Shown in pieces: positions 1-10,678 of a stretch of 64,000 bases of DNA; positions within the stretch are counted from its first letter, which is position 1, and each line of letters opens with the position of its first letter. This DNA is from Irpex lacteus (taxonomy: Eukaryota; Basidiomycota; Agaricomycetes; Polyporales; Irpicaceae), in contig MQVO02000046.1 in assembly GCA_001986395.2 (NCBI GenBank), forward strand, positions 62,001 to 126,000, read 5' to 3'. A program made the translations under genes and the position numbers. Under the pieces are notes generated by a model. It had not been told where the DNA came from. It saw only the letters and a list, made by a program, of their open reading frames with translations, and did not search any database.

Positions 1-894
1 GCGCATGCCAGCGACAGGATTACAGTTGATGTCACTACACGGAGGAAGCAGAAGTGGTGGAGGTAGGGCACAGGTTGTCGAATGAGAATCGTAGACGTTG
101 AAGGCTGGGAAAGCAAGGGGCGACGAAGAGAGAAGCAAGGGGCGAGAGACAGGAGACTAACATGTGTGGTCAGTAACACTACGAACAATTGAAAATTGAT
201 TAGGCATACGCACCTAGAGTGATATGAAGCCCGATACACCCTGCAAACTGAACAATCGATGACAGTCGCCTAAAACTGCCATGCCTCAGCTGGAGAGCGT
301 CCTTCCCAGCCTTCGTCTCCTGCTCGATCATCGAGCGTTATCGTCTATTTGCGCGTCCTCGAAGACAGCCTCCTCGTGCTCGCGAACAGCGAACATGCTC
401 AGCAAGCCACCCACTAACACGGCTCAACAATGATGGGCGACGGATGGAGTTGAGTGTGCCAAGCGGGCTCACGAATGAGGCGGCACGAGAGGGAACGCGG
501 GATGAGGGTGCTGAGCTGGCGGGGTAGAGAGAGAGTGGGAGTGATGCCACTAGAGTCGACAGGTGTTGATCGCTGTGAGCCAGGATCGTGCATGTTGTAT
601 GCATCGGCAAAGAGGAGAGTGGACTCTTCGAATACTTGTTCTTCGTCGTCCATCGCGAGGCTTGATGTGAGGCTTGAACTGAGACAGGTTATTGACGGCG
701 CGCTTGCCGTTCGTGGCAGCGATCACGTACGCCGGGTCCTACGCGATGTCGGTGGTGACCTCACCCCACGCTGCCTCGACGGCTGCGATAGAGTCGGGCA
801 GAGTACCCTCCTGGTTAAAGAATTAGTGGGTAGGTCGAAGAACATGGGTAGCAACTCACCATATCAAAGAGTACGCCAACGGATCAGGGGTGAG
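1..894. other. No supportable gene
   Basis: No ORF with recognisable protein features is visible on either strand. The reverse strand near 660-790 keeps a short stretch that reads like coding sequence but is broken by a stop. It may belong with the decayed gene that follows, but I could not place it. Confidence 0.5.
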
Positions 895-1362
895 CAACCA
901 TTTGGGACCGCAGATAGACTATGTGGCCTGGTCAAGCTTGGCGGCCATATCAAGGTAATGGGTCGTAGCGAGGACAATCAAAAGGGTTGACTTAGAGGTA
1001 GGCGAAGTGGAGGTCGACGTAGACGGAGTAGAGACGGATGAGGAAGTCGATGAGGGTGTCCTTCTTGGCTTCGGGGACGGACTTTGGCGCCGACGACTCG
1101 CCAATATCGACACTACTACCGAGAAGTGATGCAAGCATAGTGTGTGTGGGCTCGAGGAAGGAAGGGCTCGAGGAAGGAAGGGCTCGAGGATGAAGTTGTT
1201 GAGGGTGCCTGTTACTGTCTCGATCTGCGAGGGGGTGATGGCGAGACTGGGAGAATTGGGCTTAACAACCCAGTCGGAGATACTGTGAACGAGCCTCTTC
1301 TTGGTAACTGTTCGCGTGGTCCGACGAAATGAAGAAGCCCGGGATGAGAAGACGTCGCGCAA
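895..1362 (-). pseudogene. ATP-citrate lyase fragment (decayed)
   Basis: Reverse-strand reading gives scattered pieces that match the N-terminal (ATP-grasp/CoA-ligase) half of ATP-citrate lyase in the right order. A segment with VVKP and then ETVTGTLNNFILEPFLP lies near 1200-1300. A segment with KKDTLIDFLIRLYSVYVDLHFAYL-like spacing lies near 1010-1075. HYLDMAAKLDQAT and then SICGPKW lie near 895-960. The pieces are in different frames, and an in-frame TAG separates DQAT from SICGPKW, so no continuous protein is possible. ATP-citrate lyase makes cytosolic acetyl-CoA from citrate; a functional copy presumably lies elsewhere. Only a few hundred bases of a gene over 3 kb long remain. The motifs were recognised from memory of the family, not by a search. 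Confidence 0.7.
1148..1190. repeat. 16-nt tandem repeat, about 2.7 copies
   Basis: The 16-base unit gggctcgaggaaggaa is repeated head to tail inside the ATP-citrate lyase relic. It is a local slippage product that helps destroy the frame there. Confidence 0.85.
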
Positions 1363-1740
1363 GTGGGGAGAGAATGAGGTAGTGGCGGTAGGGCACAGGG
1401 TATCGGGTGAGAGTTGTGGACGTGAACGGCTGGATAAGTGTGAGTCTTCATTTCCTCATATGGCAATACGTGAGGCGCTTATCGTACTTCATCGCTCGCT
1501 CTCCTCGTCTCTCTCTCTCTCTCACCCACAGGCCACCTCATCTCACCAGCCTTCTTCGGTACTTCATCCCTCGTCGGGCTACTCTCGAAAATAACTACGT
1601 CTAACGCTGTCAAATGGCTGCCAGTCCTTTGTCTCAGGTGCGTCCGACTACATGCAGTTTTCGACTCAGAGAGACTGGGATCCCTAATCGTTCGTTTACT
1701 ATCATAGACAGACCAGGGACTTCCATGGGACATCCCCCTT
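1363..1740. other. CT-rich spacer before the transposase
   Basis: Contains a CTCTCTCT run near 1505-1520 and no coding signal I can support. The left end of the Plavaka element should lie here or further upstream, but no clear terminal inverted repeat was found by eye. Confidence 0.4.
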
Positions 1741-4700
1741 ATGGCAGAGGTCAGAAGGCGCACCTGTCCCAGCTGCCTACGCACCTTCGCCGCTTCCCGG
1801 GGCCTCAAAAGCCACCTCCGTCAAACGACCAATCAAAACTGCAAGAAGCTCTATCAGCATTTCGAGGAACTCCTCCCCGGTGTTCAACTGGACCAAGAAT
1901 GGCTCTTCGACGAGCCAGAAGATAATGATGCTGACGAAGAGCTGGATGTAGGGCCTGACGTTTTCGGTGGCGACTTCTTCGGGAGCGATTACGGATCTCA
2001 AGACTTCCCTGGCTGGAGTGGGACAGGTGACGAGGAGGAGGGTGACTGGCCATCTGCTGAACAGGAAGGCGACAACGACGATGAGTGAGCTCCAATCTCC
2101 GTATCTTACACTGTTCCTTATTAAATTCATACCTACGTTCAGACACGACCTAGAGGAGCATCATTGGGAGGCTCCGCCCCTCGAAGATGAAAACGCATCC
2201 ATGGATGTTGACGAGGACGATGCAGCAGAAGACCCAACTACAACACGCGGTCGGGAGGCTGTCGAGAAGTCTCTCCGGCAGCCAGTTGTCGTTGATCGCT
2301 TCCCTTTGGCGACCGCCGGTGCCCCCCTTCCTGGTTCTCGTCATGATCCACTCGGTGCGCCTCGAGGTAGTCTTTATGCCCCCTTCAAGTCGCAAATGGA
2401 CTGGGAGATAGCTCGCTGGGCAAAGCTGCGAGGACCAGGCTCCACCGCTGTGACTGAGCTTCTAAGCATCTCGGAGGTAAGTGTGCCGTATCTATTCTTT
2501 GCTACTTCATAGCTAACTATAGTAAAGCTTCAGAACGCACTGCAGCTCTCGTTCAAGAATTCACGGGAACTGAACACTATCATTGATGAGCAACTTCCTT
2601 CCCGCCGGCCTCGCTTCCAGCAGCTACAGACTGAGATTGAGGGCGAGGTCTTCGACATGTATTTTCGTGATGTTATCGAATGTATCCGCGCACTTTTTAG
2701 TGATCGCTCCTTCGCGCCATACCTTGTTTTTGCCCCAGAGCGCCACTACACTGACGAAACACGAGAAACTCGACTATACCACGACATGCACACTGGGAAA
2801 TGGTGGTGGGATACTCAGGTACGTTGTTGCTTGTTTTACTACCCTCCTCAATCTAATCATAGCTTGACACAGGAGAAGCTTGAGGCAGAAAAGCCCGGCG
2901 CAACTATAATCCCGGTTATCATCGCTTCTGACAAGACGCAGGTCACCCTGTTCGGTGGCAAGACCATGTATCCATGTTACCTTACCATCGGGAATATCCC
3001 TAAGGAATTGCGCCGAAAGGTTTCACAGCAGGCGCAGATCCTTTTTGCCTATCTCCCCGCTACACGCCTTGAGCATATTACAAACAAGGCAGCTCGGCGC
3101 CGTATTCTCGCGAACATCTTCCACAGTGCACTTCGAGTAATCCTGCAACCACTGCATGATGCTGGACGAAACGGCCTTACAATGGCCAGTGGTGATGGTG
3201 TCTCCCGCCGTGTACATCCCCTTTTTGCCACACATGTGGGCGATTACTTGGAATATATTGCCGTCGCTTGCTGTAAAATGGGAGACTGCCCAAGGTGTCA
3301 AGTGCCTCCCGCTGAGCTAGGACAGTTCGATATGGACTATCCTCTGCGCAATCTCGGTGCCATCCTTGACGCGCTGGCCACTTATGACACTGATCGTGAT
3401 GCATTTGTTGAAGCCTGCCGTAAGGCAGGTATCAAACCTACTGCAAGGCCATACTGGGAGGGCCTTCCACACGCCAATGTCTTCAAGTCCATCCCTCCAG
3501 ATATCTTACATCAGCTGTACCAAGGCTTGATCAAGCATCTTATAGCTTGGATTAAGTCAGCATACAGTCAGGCCGAGTTGGACGCCCGCTGCCGCCGTTT
3601 ACCTCGTAATCATCATGTTCGCCACTTCTGGAAGGGTATCACGAAGCTCTCTCGCCCAACTGGCAAGGAGCACAGTGATATTGCTCGGATTCTTCTGGGT
3701 CTTATCATTGACCTCCCCCTGCCTGGTGGTCTATCCCCTGTACCTCTGGTCAAGGCGACTCGTGCCATGCTTGACTTCTTATATCAAGCACAGTATCCCC
3801 TTCACTCTACCGACACACTTGCTGAGCTTCACAGCGCACTTCAAAGCTTTCATGATAACAAGCATGTGTTCGTGGCCTTAGGAATTCGCAAGAGTTGGCA
3901 GCTACCGAAGCTACATTTCATCAGTCACTATGTCGCCCTGATCAAGTATATGGGAACAACAGACAACTTCAATACCGAGTACACCGAGCGGCTTCATATT
4001 GACTTTGCCAAGAACGCGTATCGCGCAACAAATCACCGAGACGAACTACCTCAAATGACGCTATGGCTTGAGCGACGAGAGAAAGTACAGGAGCATGAAA
4101 GATATATCCAGTGGCGTCTCAAGGGATGCCCTCCTGTAGTATCCTCTGAACTCTATCCTCCCCCTCCTCCACGTATCACAATTACAAAGCATCCCTCACG
4201 CAAGGCTGTCTCACTGGACGAAATCAAAATGAAGTATTCTGCCCCGTACATTGAGGATGCAATCGCTCGCTTTGTGGCTCGCTACTCTAATCCCACTGCT
4301 TCCAATGCTCGTATTGAGGCATTGGCGAATGAGATTGATCTACCCTTCCGCAAGATGCCAGTTTATCATCACGCCAAATTCTGGCTTGGTGATCCACAAC
4401 ACCATCGGCTTATGTCTTCCGAAATGGATCCTGTCTATGCTATTCCAGAGCGTACAGACAAACGTGGAAGAATACTGCCAGGAGAGTTTGACACTGTGCT
4501 TGTGAATGGTGGAGCTGGTGAATATGTTGGCGTTGCGGGTAAGCTTTTTATACACAATGCCAGTACTTTACTGAATTCTCCTTTTTAGGTTACAGAGTAG
4601 CTCAAGTCAAGGTGATATTCTCAATCCCGACTCGAGCCATTCCTTTGCTTTTTCCATCAAACAACTCACCCCCTCGTTATTTGGCATACATTGAGTGGTT

Positions 4701-4947
4701 TACACCATTTCCGCGAAGTCCTCAAGCTAACCATTTATTATATCGGGTCAAGCGGTCACTTCTGCCCACTGGGGAGAGAATAGCCAGTGTAATTCCTTTA
4801 CATAACATTCGACGTAGCATTCAACTGTTTCCTGTCTTTGGCCCTATCGCTCCCCGGCATTATACCTCCAGTAATGTTCTTGATCTTTGTCCAGCCTTTT
4901 ATGTCAATTCCTTCACTGATCGGCATGCATATCACACTGTAAAATAG
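1741..4947 (+). mobile_element. Plavaka-family DNA transposase gene, apparently intact
   Basis: Five exons fit: 1741-2084, 2143-2476, 2534-2818, 2873-4538 and 4589-4947, giving 995 codons and a TAG stop, with every junction in frame and GT..AG. The third intron (54 nt) is a multiple of three, so it is read through in the raw ORF. Residues 8-35 hold a zinc-finger-like CPSC..H..C module. The middle carries the conserved block FAPYLVFAPERHYTDE..LYHDMHTGKWWW, then SDKTQVT, YPCYLTIGNIPKE, SGDGV, PDILHQLYQG and TTDNFNTEYTERLH. These are hallmarks of Plavaka, a fungal CACTA-like (CMC) transposase family. The C-terminus has the usual YIEWFTPF, VIPLHNIRRS and YVNSFTDRHAY motifs. No stop or frameshift was seen, so the copy may be recent. 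Terminal inverted repeats and target-site duplication were not identified. Confidence 0.88.
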
Positions 4948-5108
4948 AGATGTATTTCTTCAATTAGTGGATAATTAGGAGATATTTATTTTAGTGCTAT
5001 GCTAGAAAAAAAATAGTCAAGAATAGTGACACTAGTGTGGCGAGTGCTAGATTAGGGCTGGTTAGCAAGGGAGGTTTTTCCTGCTGTATCAACTACACAA
5101 CATATGAC

Positions 5109-6160
5109 ATGCGCCGCGACCAAGACTTTGTCAGTATTCGGAATCATGCTGATGTTATGGTGCTAGCACATGAAGACGATGACGAAATGGACAAACATCC
5201 CTATTGGTACGCACGAGTTATCGGAATCTTCCACGCAAGCGTCAGATACCTGGGCGAAGACTCACTGTGTCGAGAGTTTAAGGATATCGAGTTTATTTGG
5301 GTTCGCTGGTTCGGGCGCGATCCAACCATGCCGGGGGGCTTTGCTGCGCGTAGGCTTCATTGCGTCGGCTTTGTGGATGCCGAAAGTGGGGGAGCTTTCG
5401 GATTCCTGGACCCCTCACTCATCATCCGCGCTGTTCACCTCATCCCAGCATATCATTATGGACGAACGAAGGAGCTGCTGAAAGGGATTTCGATGGCACG
5501 CGAGTACGATGCAGATCCAGATGACCGGAATGCCGAGGAGGATTGGCAATACTACTACGTCAATATGTAAGTTTCTCTCGGACTCTCACTGATAGATGGG
5601 TGGTCTTACCACTTGTTTCCGTGTCGAAGGTTTGTTGACCGTGACATGTTCATGCGATATCTGGGCGGCGGAGTTGGACATAAGGCTTTTAGAGCCGTTG
5701 TTAGTATCCGAGACGCACTCGCTGCGCTTACCGGTATCGCTTCCAAGTCAACCAAGGCTGATGCCGATCAGACAGTCGACGGTGATGACTCAGACGGTAA
5801 GCTACATATGAATCGCACCCGTATCTTGTACTGACATTGTGTTTAGCAGACTCCCAGGCAGAAGAACCTCGAAACGACGATGTACATTGTGATGAGAACA
5901 GCGAGAACGACTCGGAGTCGGAGGGTGAAGCAGACTCAGAACCTGAGGATGAAGAGGAGCTAGAGGAATTTGGCTATAATGAAGACACAGATGACGACGA
6001 AGAGGGGAAAGATGACAAGGGTAACAGGCAGTATACCCAGGTATACGTTGGTGATGAGGACGACTTCGCAGACGGTGTAGGTATCGACTTAGGGCCTGAT
6101 GATGGGGAGGACGAGGATGCCGTAGATGAGTATGGAGAGCTCGGGTTTGCTCGTCCGTGA
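5109..6160 (+). CDS. Transposon-associated acidic protein (companion ORF of the Plavaka element)
   Basis: Three exons, 5109-5566, 5630-5796 and 5847-6160, give 312 aa. The chosen ATG starts MRRDQDFVS. The frame is open further upstream (INYTTYD precedes it), so an earlier start or exon is possible. The N-terminal half has HADVMVLAHEDDD, HPYWYARVIGIFH, FIWVRWFGRDP, RRLHCVGF and GFLDPSLIIR..HLIPA. Then come YYVNMFVDRDMFMRYLGGGVGH and a C-terminal 100 residues rich in Asp/Glu. This arrangement is common beside fungal Plavaka/KDZ-type transposons, according to memory of many agaricomycete genomes. Its role is unknown. It lies 160 bp downstream of the transposase on the same strand, as expected for a second ORF of the same element. 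Confidence 0.68.
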
Positions 6161-8248
6161 GGTATGTAATGCACGCACCGCGGATATTTGTGTGTATACC
6201 CCAGCTAATTCTCTCTCGTTTGAACCCCCCAGCACATGTGTACCATGGAGGGCTTCAATCCGAGTCCATCTGTAGCAGCGTCAGTGGTGCCGGTCACCCA
6301 TGAACGTCATGAATGTCAGCACACCTTCCGCTCCGGTGTGCATCAATTATTACGGCGGGGCTATTTACATGTGTTCTATGTATGTATATAATGCTTATTC
6401 TGCAACGGTACGTGTGCCGTGTTACTCCTGGGCCGAGAAAAAATCCTCGACTTCGCGCACTGCAGGCGCTCACAGTGGCCGTGTTGCGACTATCAACTTC
6501 CGCGTTCGCATTTTGGTACCAATGTATGATTTAATGACACTCAGTATCATCACTGACATGGTTGTGAAGCTTCGCCACCTCAATATGGGTGTCCCGAACT
6601 CAGGAAATGCCTCAGACACCTGTATGTAATACTGTGGGAGCATAAGTAGATCACGTCCAAGCATCGCAGATCTCGCATATCCATGCCATGATAATGTCCT
6701 TTTCACCGTGGCCTGCGTTGCTCAGGTCAAATCAACGTGAAACGTTCAGATCAGCCGTGGAAAAGGAACGCCACAGTGGCGGGCGTTTAGCACCTGTGCG
6801 AACATCTGGCACGCCAGGTCTACCCAGATCCCGACTTGTTTATTTTCGTGATGAACGTTCTTGCATGTGAGACTTTGTATTATCATATGCAAACGATGGA
6901 GCTGCTTCTTTAGAGTGCGACAGGTTATTCAGAAATCGGCTCGGGCCAGAGAGAGCAGGTCTACTAGCCCAACTTACTGCCATTCGAAAACGGCTCTACC
7001 AGCTTGCCAATATATCCAGCTCTACAGCCTTGTGAGTACCCACCCCACTCTCTCAGAGGACTGCAGTCTGACATGACTATTCAGCGCTATCACGTACCAT
7101 GGTCTGTAACCAAGACACTACAAGTCTTCCGCCACGTCTCTAAAACTCTCGTCGGCGAGCCTTCAGACCAGATAGACGTGGGTCATTGTATTCTTATCTA
7201 CCAGCATTGAAGCTCCTTGCGTACCGTATGGCAGCTTTCTCAGAAAACGACCAAATAGGCAAGACCTACTGTTACAGTAACGAAGACGGCACCAGTTTGT
7301 TGGCGTAGTTATCTCTGTAATTGGTGAGTGTCTGCCTTGTTGTACCGCAATATCGTGGCTGATGGATGTACAGCATCCCCACGGATTGAATGTCCTAACT
7401 GTGATTTATATCAATACAAGGTGCGGACGTCGTCGACACGGGGTGTGGCCGATGAATTCGAGACCCGCTCGGACAGTGGCTGCAGAAACAAGGAACTATC
7501 GATCATCCTTGTCTCAGCGAACAAGACGCCACCGTCTCTATCTGAAATTGATATTCCTCGCTGACGACGTGGCAAGTGTGGTCACCTAGTTTTGAATGTA
7601 TGAGCACAGCTAACACAGTTGTTTTAGACAATAATTCGGAGGACAATTTAGGCAGTGCTTCAGTGCGTCTGGCGTCTGTTGTCTATATTCTTAAAACACA
7701 GCATCCCCATATCGATACCAACGGACGGTTTAGAATGCCCAGTCAGTCAATGCGCACGCGGTCGGTGCTTTATCGGATGCAGCCCAAGGTTTACGTCTCC
7801 TGCCTTGCTCGAAATTGGTGTGCGCCACACCGCAAACGACAGATTGGTGACTCGGAACGAGAGTGGCGAGTTTCGATTAGCTGGTGGACCAATTCCCTCT
7901 AGTGTTGATAATATACTTGCTAATCGATACGATCAGGGCTCTCACAGCCATCCATTATTGGCTCCATTGGGATGGGCAAGTCACTGGGCGGTGCGTCTGA
8001 TCTATGAATTGAGCTGTAGATCAAGGAAGACGCTCATCTCACTGGCAGGGCCAAACAATGTCACACTGATGATCCTCATGCTCATGGCGGCTGTACATCT
8101 CACCTCTCACGATGTGGCGTACTCGTGTGTACCTCTTCCGCTATTCCATAAGTAGCCCCTACTAGGTGAGCCCATACGTGTCCTCATCTTACCTTTGTCC
8201 TCCTTCCTTCACAGTGCTCGAACGTCCAAGGATCAATATACCTCTACC
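6161..8248. other. Unassigned debris downstream of the transposon
   Basis: Several 60-165 codon frames exist on the plus strand (for example 7576-7902 and 7655-8155) but they overlap each other and show no family motif. A GT..AG pair at 8166-8214 could be a 5'UTR intron of the next gene. The right end of the transposon probably lies in this stretch. Confidence 0.35.
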
Positions 8249-10153
8249 ATGACCATGAACGACATCGATCTCTCAGGAAAGCTTCACGATGTGCATCTAG
8301 CTTCTGCACAAGCAGACAAGTACTCAGCACGTCTGCGCCACAACGCCCAACAGCCCCTCCTCACCCTATCCCCCGAGCTCCTAGGAATAATCCTCCTCTA
8401 CCTACGCTACGTAGATCCCTTCCCATGGAGACGTAACTCCCTAGGCTGGATGAACGCAACGCACGTCTGCCGCCGCCTCCGCGCCGTCGCCCTAGGGTAC
8501 GCCGACCTGTGGAGTGTCATCGATATCACATCTAGTAGCCTACGAGGAGGGCTCTTGGAAGAGTTCTTACGTCGGTCGCAGGGTGTCCCTATCACCCTCA
8601 ACATCCCTCGCGCCATGAACGCCAAACGTGCTGCACTGACGAGTGCTTTGCTTTTGCAGCCCGAACACCGATATAGATACCGGGACGTGCACATCGAGAA
8701 CGCGTTCACCTTGCCGTCGTTCGTGGAACGACTACTCAACAATCCTGCACCTGCACTAGAGGCCATTGACATTGAAGTCAGCCGCCCTCCAGGCGTCATG
8801 ATAACCCTGCCATCAGCTTGTTTCGCGAAGGATGCACCGCGGTTGCAGAAATTCGTCTGCAAGGGATATCAATTTCTCTGGTCGTCGATGGCCTTCCCAT
8901 CTCTGGTACACCTTGACCTCCTTTGTCAGGCTGGCGGAATTGATGGGCCGACGTCCAGGATAGACATGATGGGTAGAGAGGTATTCGGCGCGGGCGATCC
9001 AGCCAAGCAGGATGTACTGGAGCAGACGTTACAGCAAACTTTGGACTGTCTACGTAAGCTGCCTCATCTCGAGAAGCTTCTGCTACGCAACGCTCTACCA
9101 ACCCTCCGACATTCCGACCCCATCGCTCGTGTCTCACTGCACCGTCTCACTCACCTCAAACTCACGCACATGGAGTTTGTTTGCTGCTCGTGGCTACTCG
9201 AAGGACTACGGGCGCCGAAGCTCAAGTCCCTCATCATCGGATCCTATGCATCTGCACGATTCTCCGATGAGGTGCACGAACGCGCCTACATTACCATCGC
9301 TAGTTTCCTCTCGTCATTCGTACAGCACTCTATCTCTCCAATTCACGTCCTTCGCGTCAAGCTGGACAGGGTATATCTGAAGATAGACGCATGGACTCGA
9401 GCGGATATGGCCTCGTATTGGCGTTGGAACTCCTATCGCATATACCCTGATGAATCTCCTTCGCAGTCTCTCAGCATCTCCCTGTCTTTCTCCCCGTTCA
9501 ACCGCCATGGCATGGGAGACTCCGCGAGCATCTTCGCTCGAAGACACAGAATCGTACATGGCCTCCTCAACTCTTTCCCGAGTTCACAGCTCGAGACGTT
9601 AATCCTTTGGGACGAACTTCCCGCATTGACTCCAGATGAGGAGACGTTGACATCGGCTGATACCACCACCCCCCAGAAGAGTCCAGTCGACTATGCTCTG
9701 TGGCATTCGTTGCTTGATCAATGGTCGAACGTGAAACATCTGCAGCTCATGGGATCGGCAATGTTGACCATCCTACCCCTCCTTGGTCGAGGGCCCACTC
9801 AATCTCAATTCACAAATCAGGAAGGCCCCGAGGACGTGGTATTTCCCAGACTTGCACATCTCACCGTGTCACCGTGGTCGAGAAGCTTAGTGACAGGCAT
9901 AGAACATTGGTTTACTCTGCCTGTGCATGCACAGTGCGGGAGATTGGAGAGGTTTCTCGCTGTCATACAGGCTTGTCTCGTATCTCGTGCACCCGTCGCG
10001 CCGAAGTTGGATTACTTGAAGGTAACTGTGCCGATCAGTCCCAAAGGGACGATTTGGAGGGGGCAAGGAGATACGGAGGCGGCGAAAGTTTTGCAGGAGA
10101 GTCTCGCGCGGGAGGTAGCGATGAACGTTGAGGTATCTGCGACGGACAGTTGA
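8249..10153 (+). CDS. F-box-like protein with leucine-rich C-terminal region
   Basis: Single exon of 634 aa. The ATG at 8249 is the first in frame; a second ATG follows two codons later. Residues about 35-95 read LLTLSPELLGIILLYLRYVDPFP..LGWMNATHVCRRLRAVALGYADLW. This is the F-box-like module typical of agaricomycete F-box families: Leu-Pro/Ser-Pro-Glu start, hydrophobic helix, then VCRRLR and LW. The remainder is rich in Leu/His/Pro segments resembling irregular LRR strands (LTHLKLTHMEF, LETLILWDELP, FPRLAHLTVSP). By family it would be a substrate receptor of an SCF ubiquitin ligase, bound to Skp1, but no substrate can be inferred. A close relative lies at 31589-33625: both share the pattern RHNA.QP.L.LSPE.LG.I.LYLR..DPFP. 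Confidence 0.82.
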   Translation: MTMNDIDLSGKLHDVHLASAQADKYSARLRHNAQQPLLTLSPELLGIILLYLRYVDPFPWRRNSLGWMNATHVCRRLRAVALGYADLWSVIDITSSSLRGGLLEEFLRRSQGVPITLNIPRAMNAKRAALTSALLLQPEHRYRYRDVHIENAFTLPSFVERLLNNPAPALEAIDIEVSRPPGVMITLPSACFAKDAPRLQKFVCKGYQFLWSSMAFPSLVHLDLLCQAGGIDGPTSRIDMMGREVFGAGDPAKQDVLEQTLQQTLDCLRKLPHLEKLLLRNALPTLRHSDPIARVSLHRLTHLKLTHMEFVCCSWLLEGLRAPKLKSLIIGSYASARFSDEVHERAYITIASFLSSFVQHSISPIHVLRVKLDRVYLKIDAWTRADMASYWRWNSYRIYPDESPSQSLSISLSFSPFNRHGMGDSASIFARRHRIVHGLLNSFPSSQLETLILWDELPALTPDEETLTSADTTTPQKSPVDYALWHSLLDQWSNVKHLQLMGSAMLTILPLLGRGPTQSQFTNQEGPEDVVFPRLAHLTVSPWSRSLVTGIEHWFTLPVHAQCGRLERFLAVIQACLVSRAPVAPKLDYLKVTVPISPKGTIWRGQGDTEAAKVLQESLAREVAMNVEVSATDS

Positions 10154-10678
10154 CAGATCTTGCAATGATATCTCGCCAGAGAGGATACTTGGACTGGTAA
10201 AAGTGAATTATAACGAAAAATTCGGTTTGCAAGAGTACGCCCCCAAGTCAAGCTGTCACAAATCATGTATGTGCAATTCCAAAGTTATTTCTAGAGCTGG
10301 TCTGACCGCTCACGTCCGGCTGTAAAGGTACAATCCAATGTGATGATATTACTACGCTGAAGCATTATCATAAGTCTATACACCACTTCTAACAAGACCC
10401 CTAGATACTCGTACAAAATCCTTGCGCATGCGGTACTCGTACAACATGAGAGTAGTATGGTGAAGAATAGGGTACTAGATGATGTGGGTGTAGAATGCGG
10501 AATAGAATGTGTTCCAAGGTAATGTATCGATAACTTGAAGAGCAGCAGCAATAAATCAGCTCTATACTCGGCAATCAGCCAACAACACCAGCAAAGCATT
10601 TGTGAAGCAAGCAAAAACAGCACAAGAAAGCAAAAAGAAAGCGAAAAACACGCACGTCCTTCTCTGAGGAAACAGCAT
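10154..10678. other. Intergenic spacer between convergent genes
   Basis: The 3' ends of the F-box-like gene (plus) and the seven-TM gene (minus) face each other here. The part near 10530-10640 is AC/AG-rich and shows no coding features. Confidence 0.5.
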
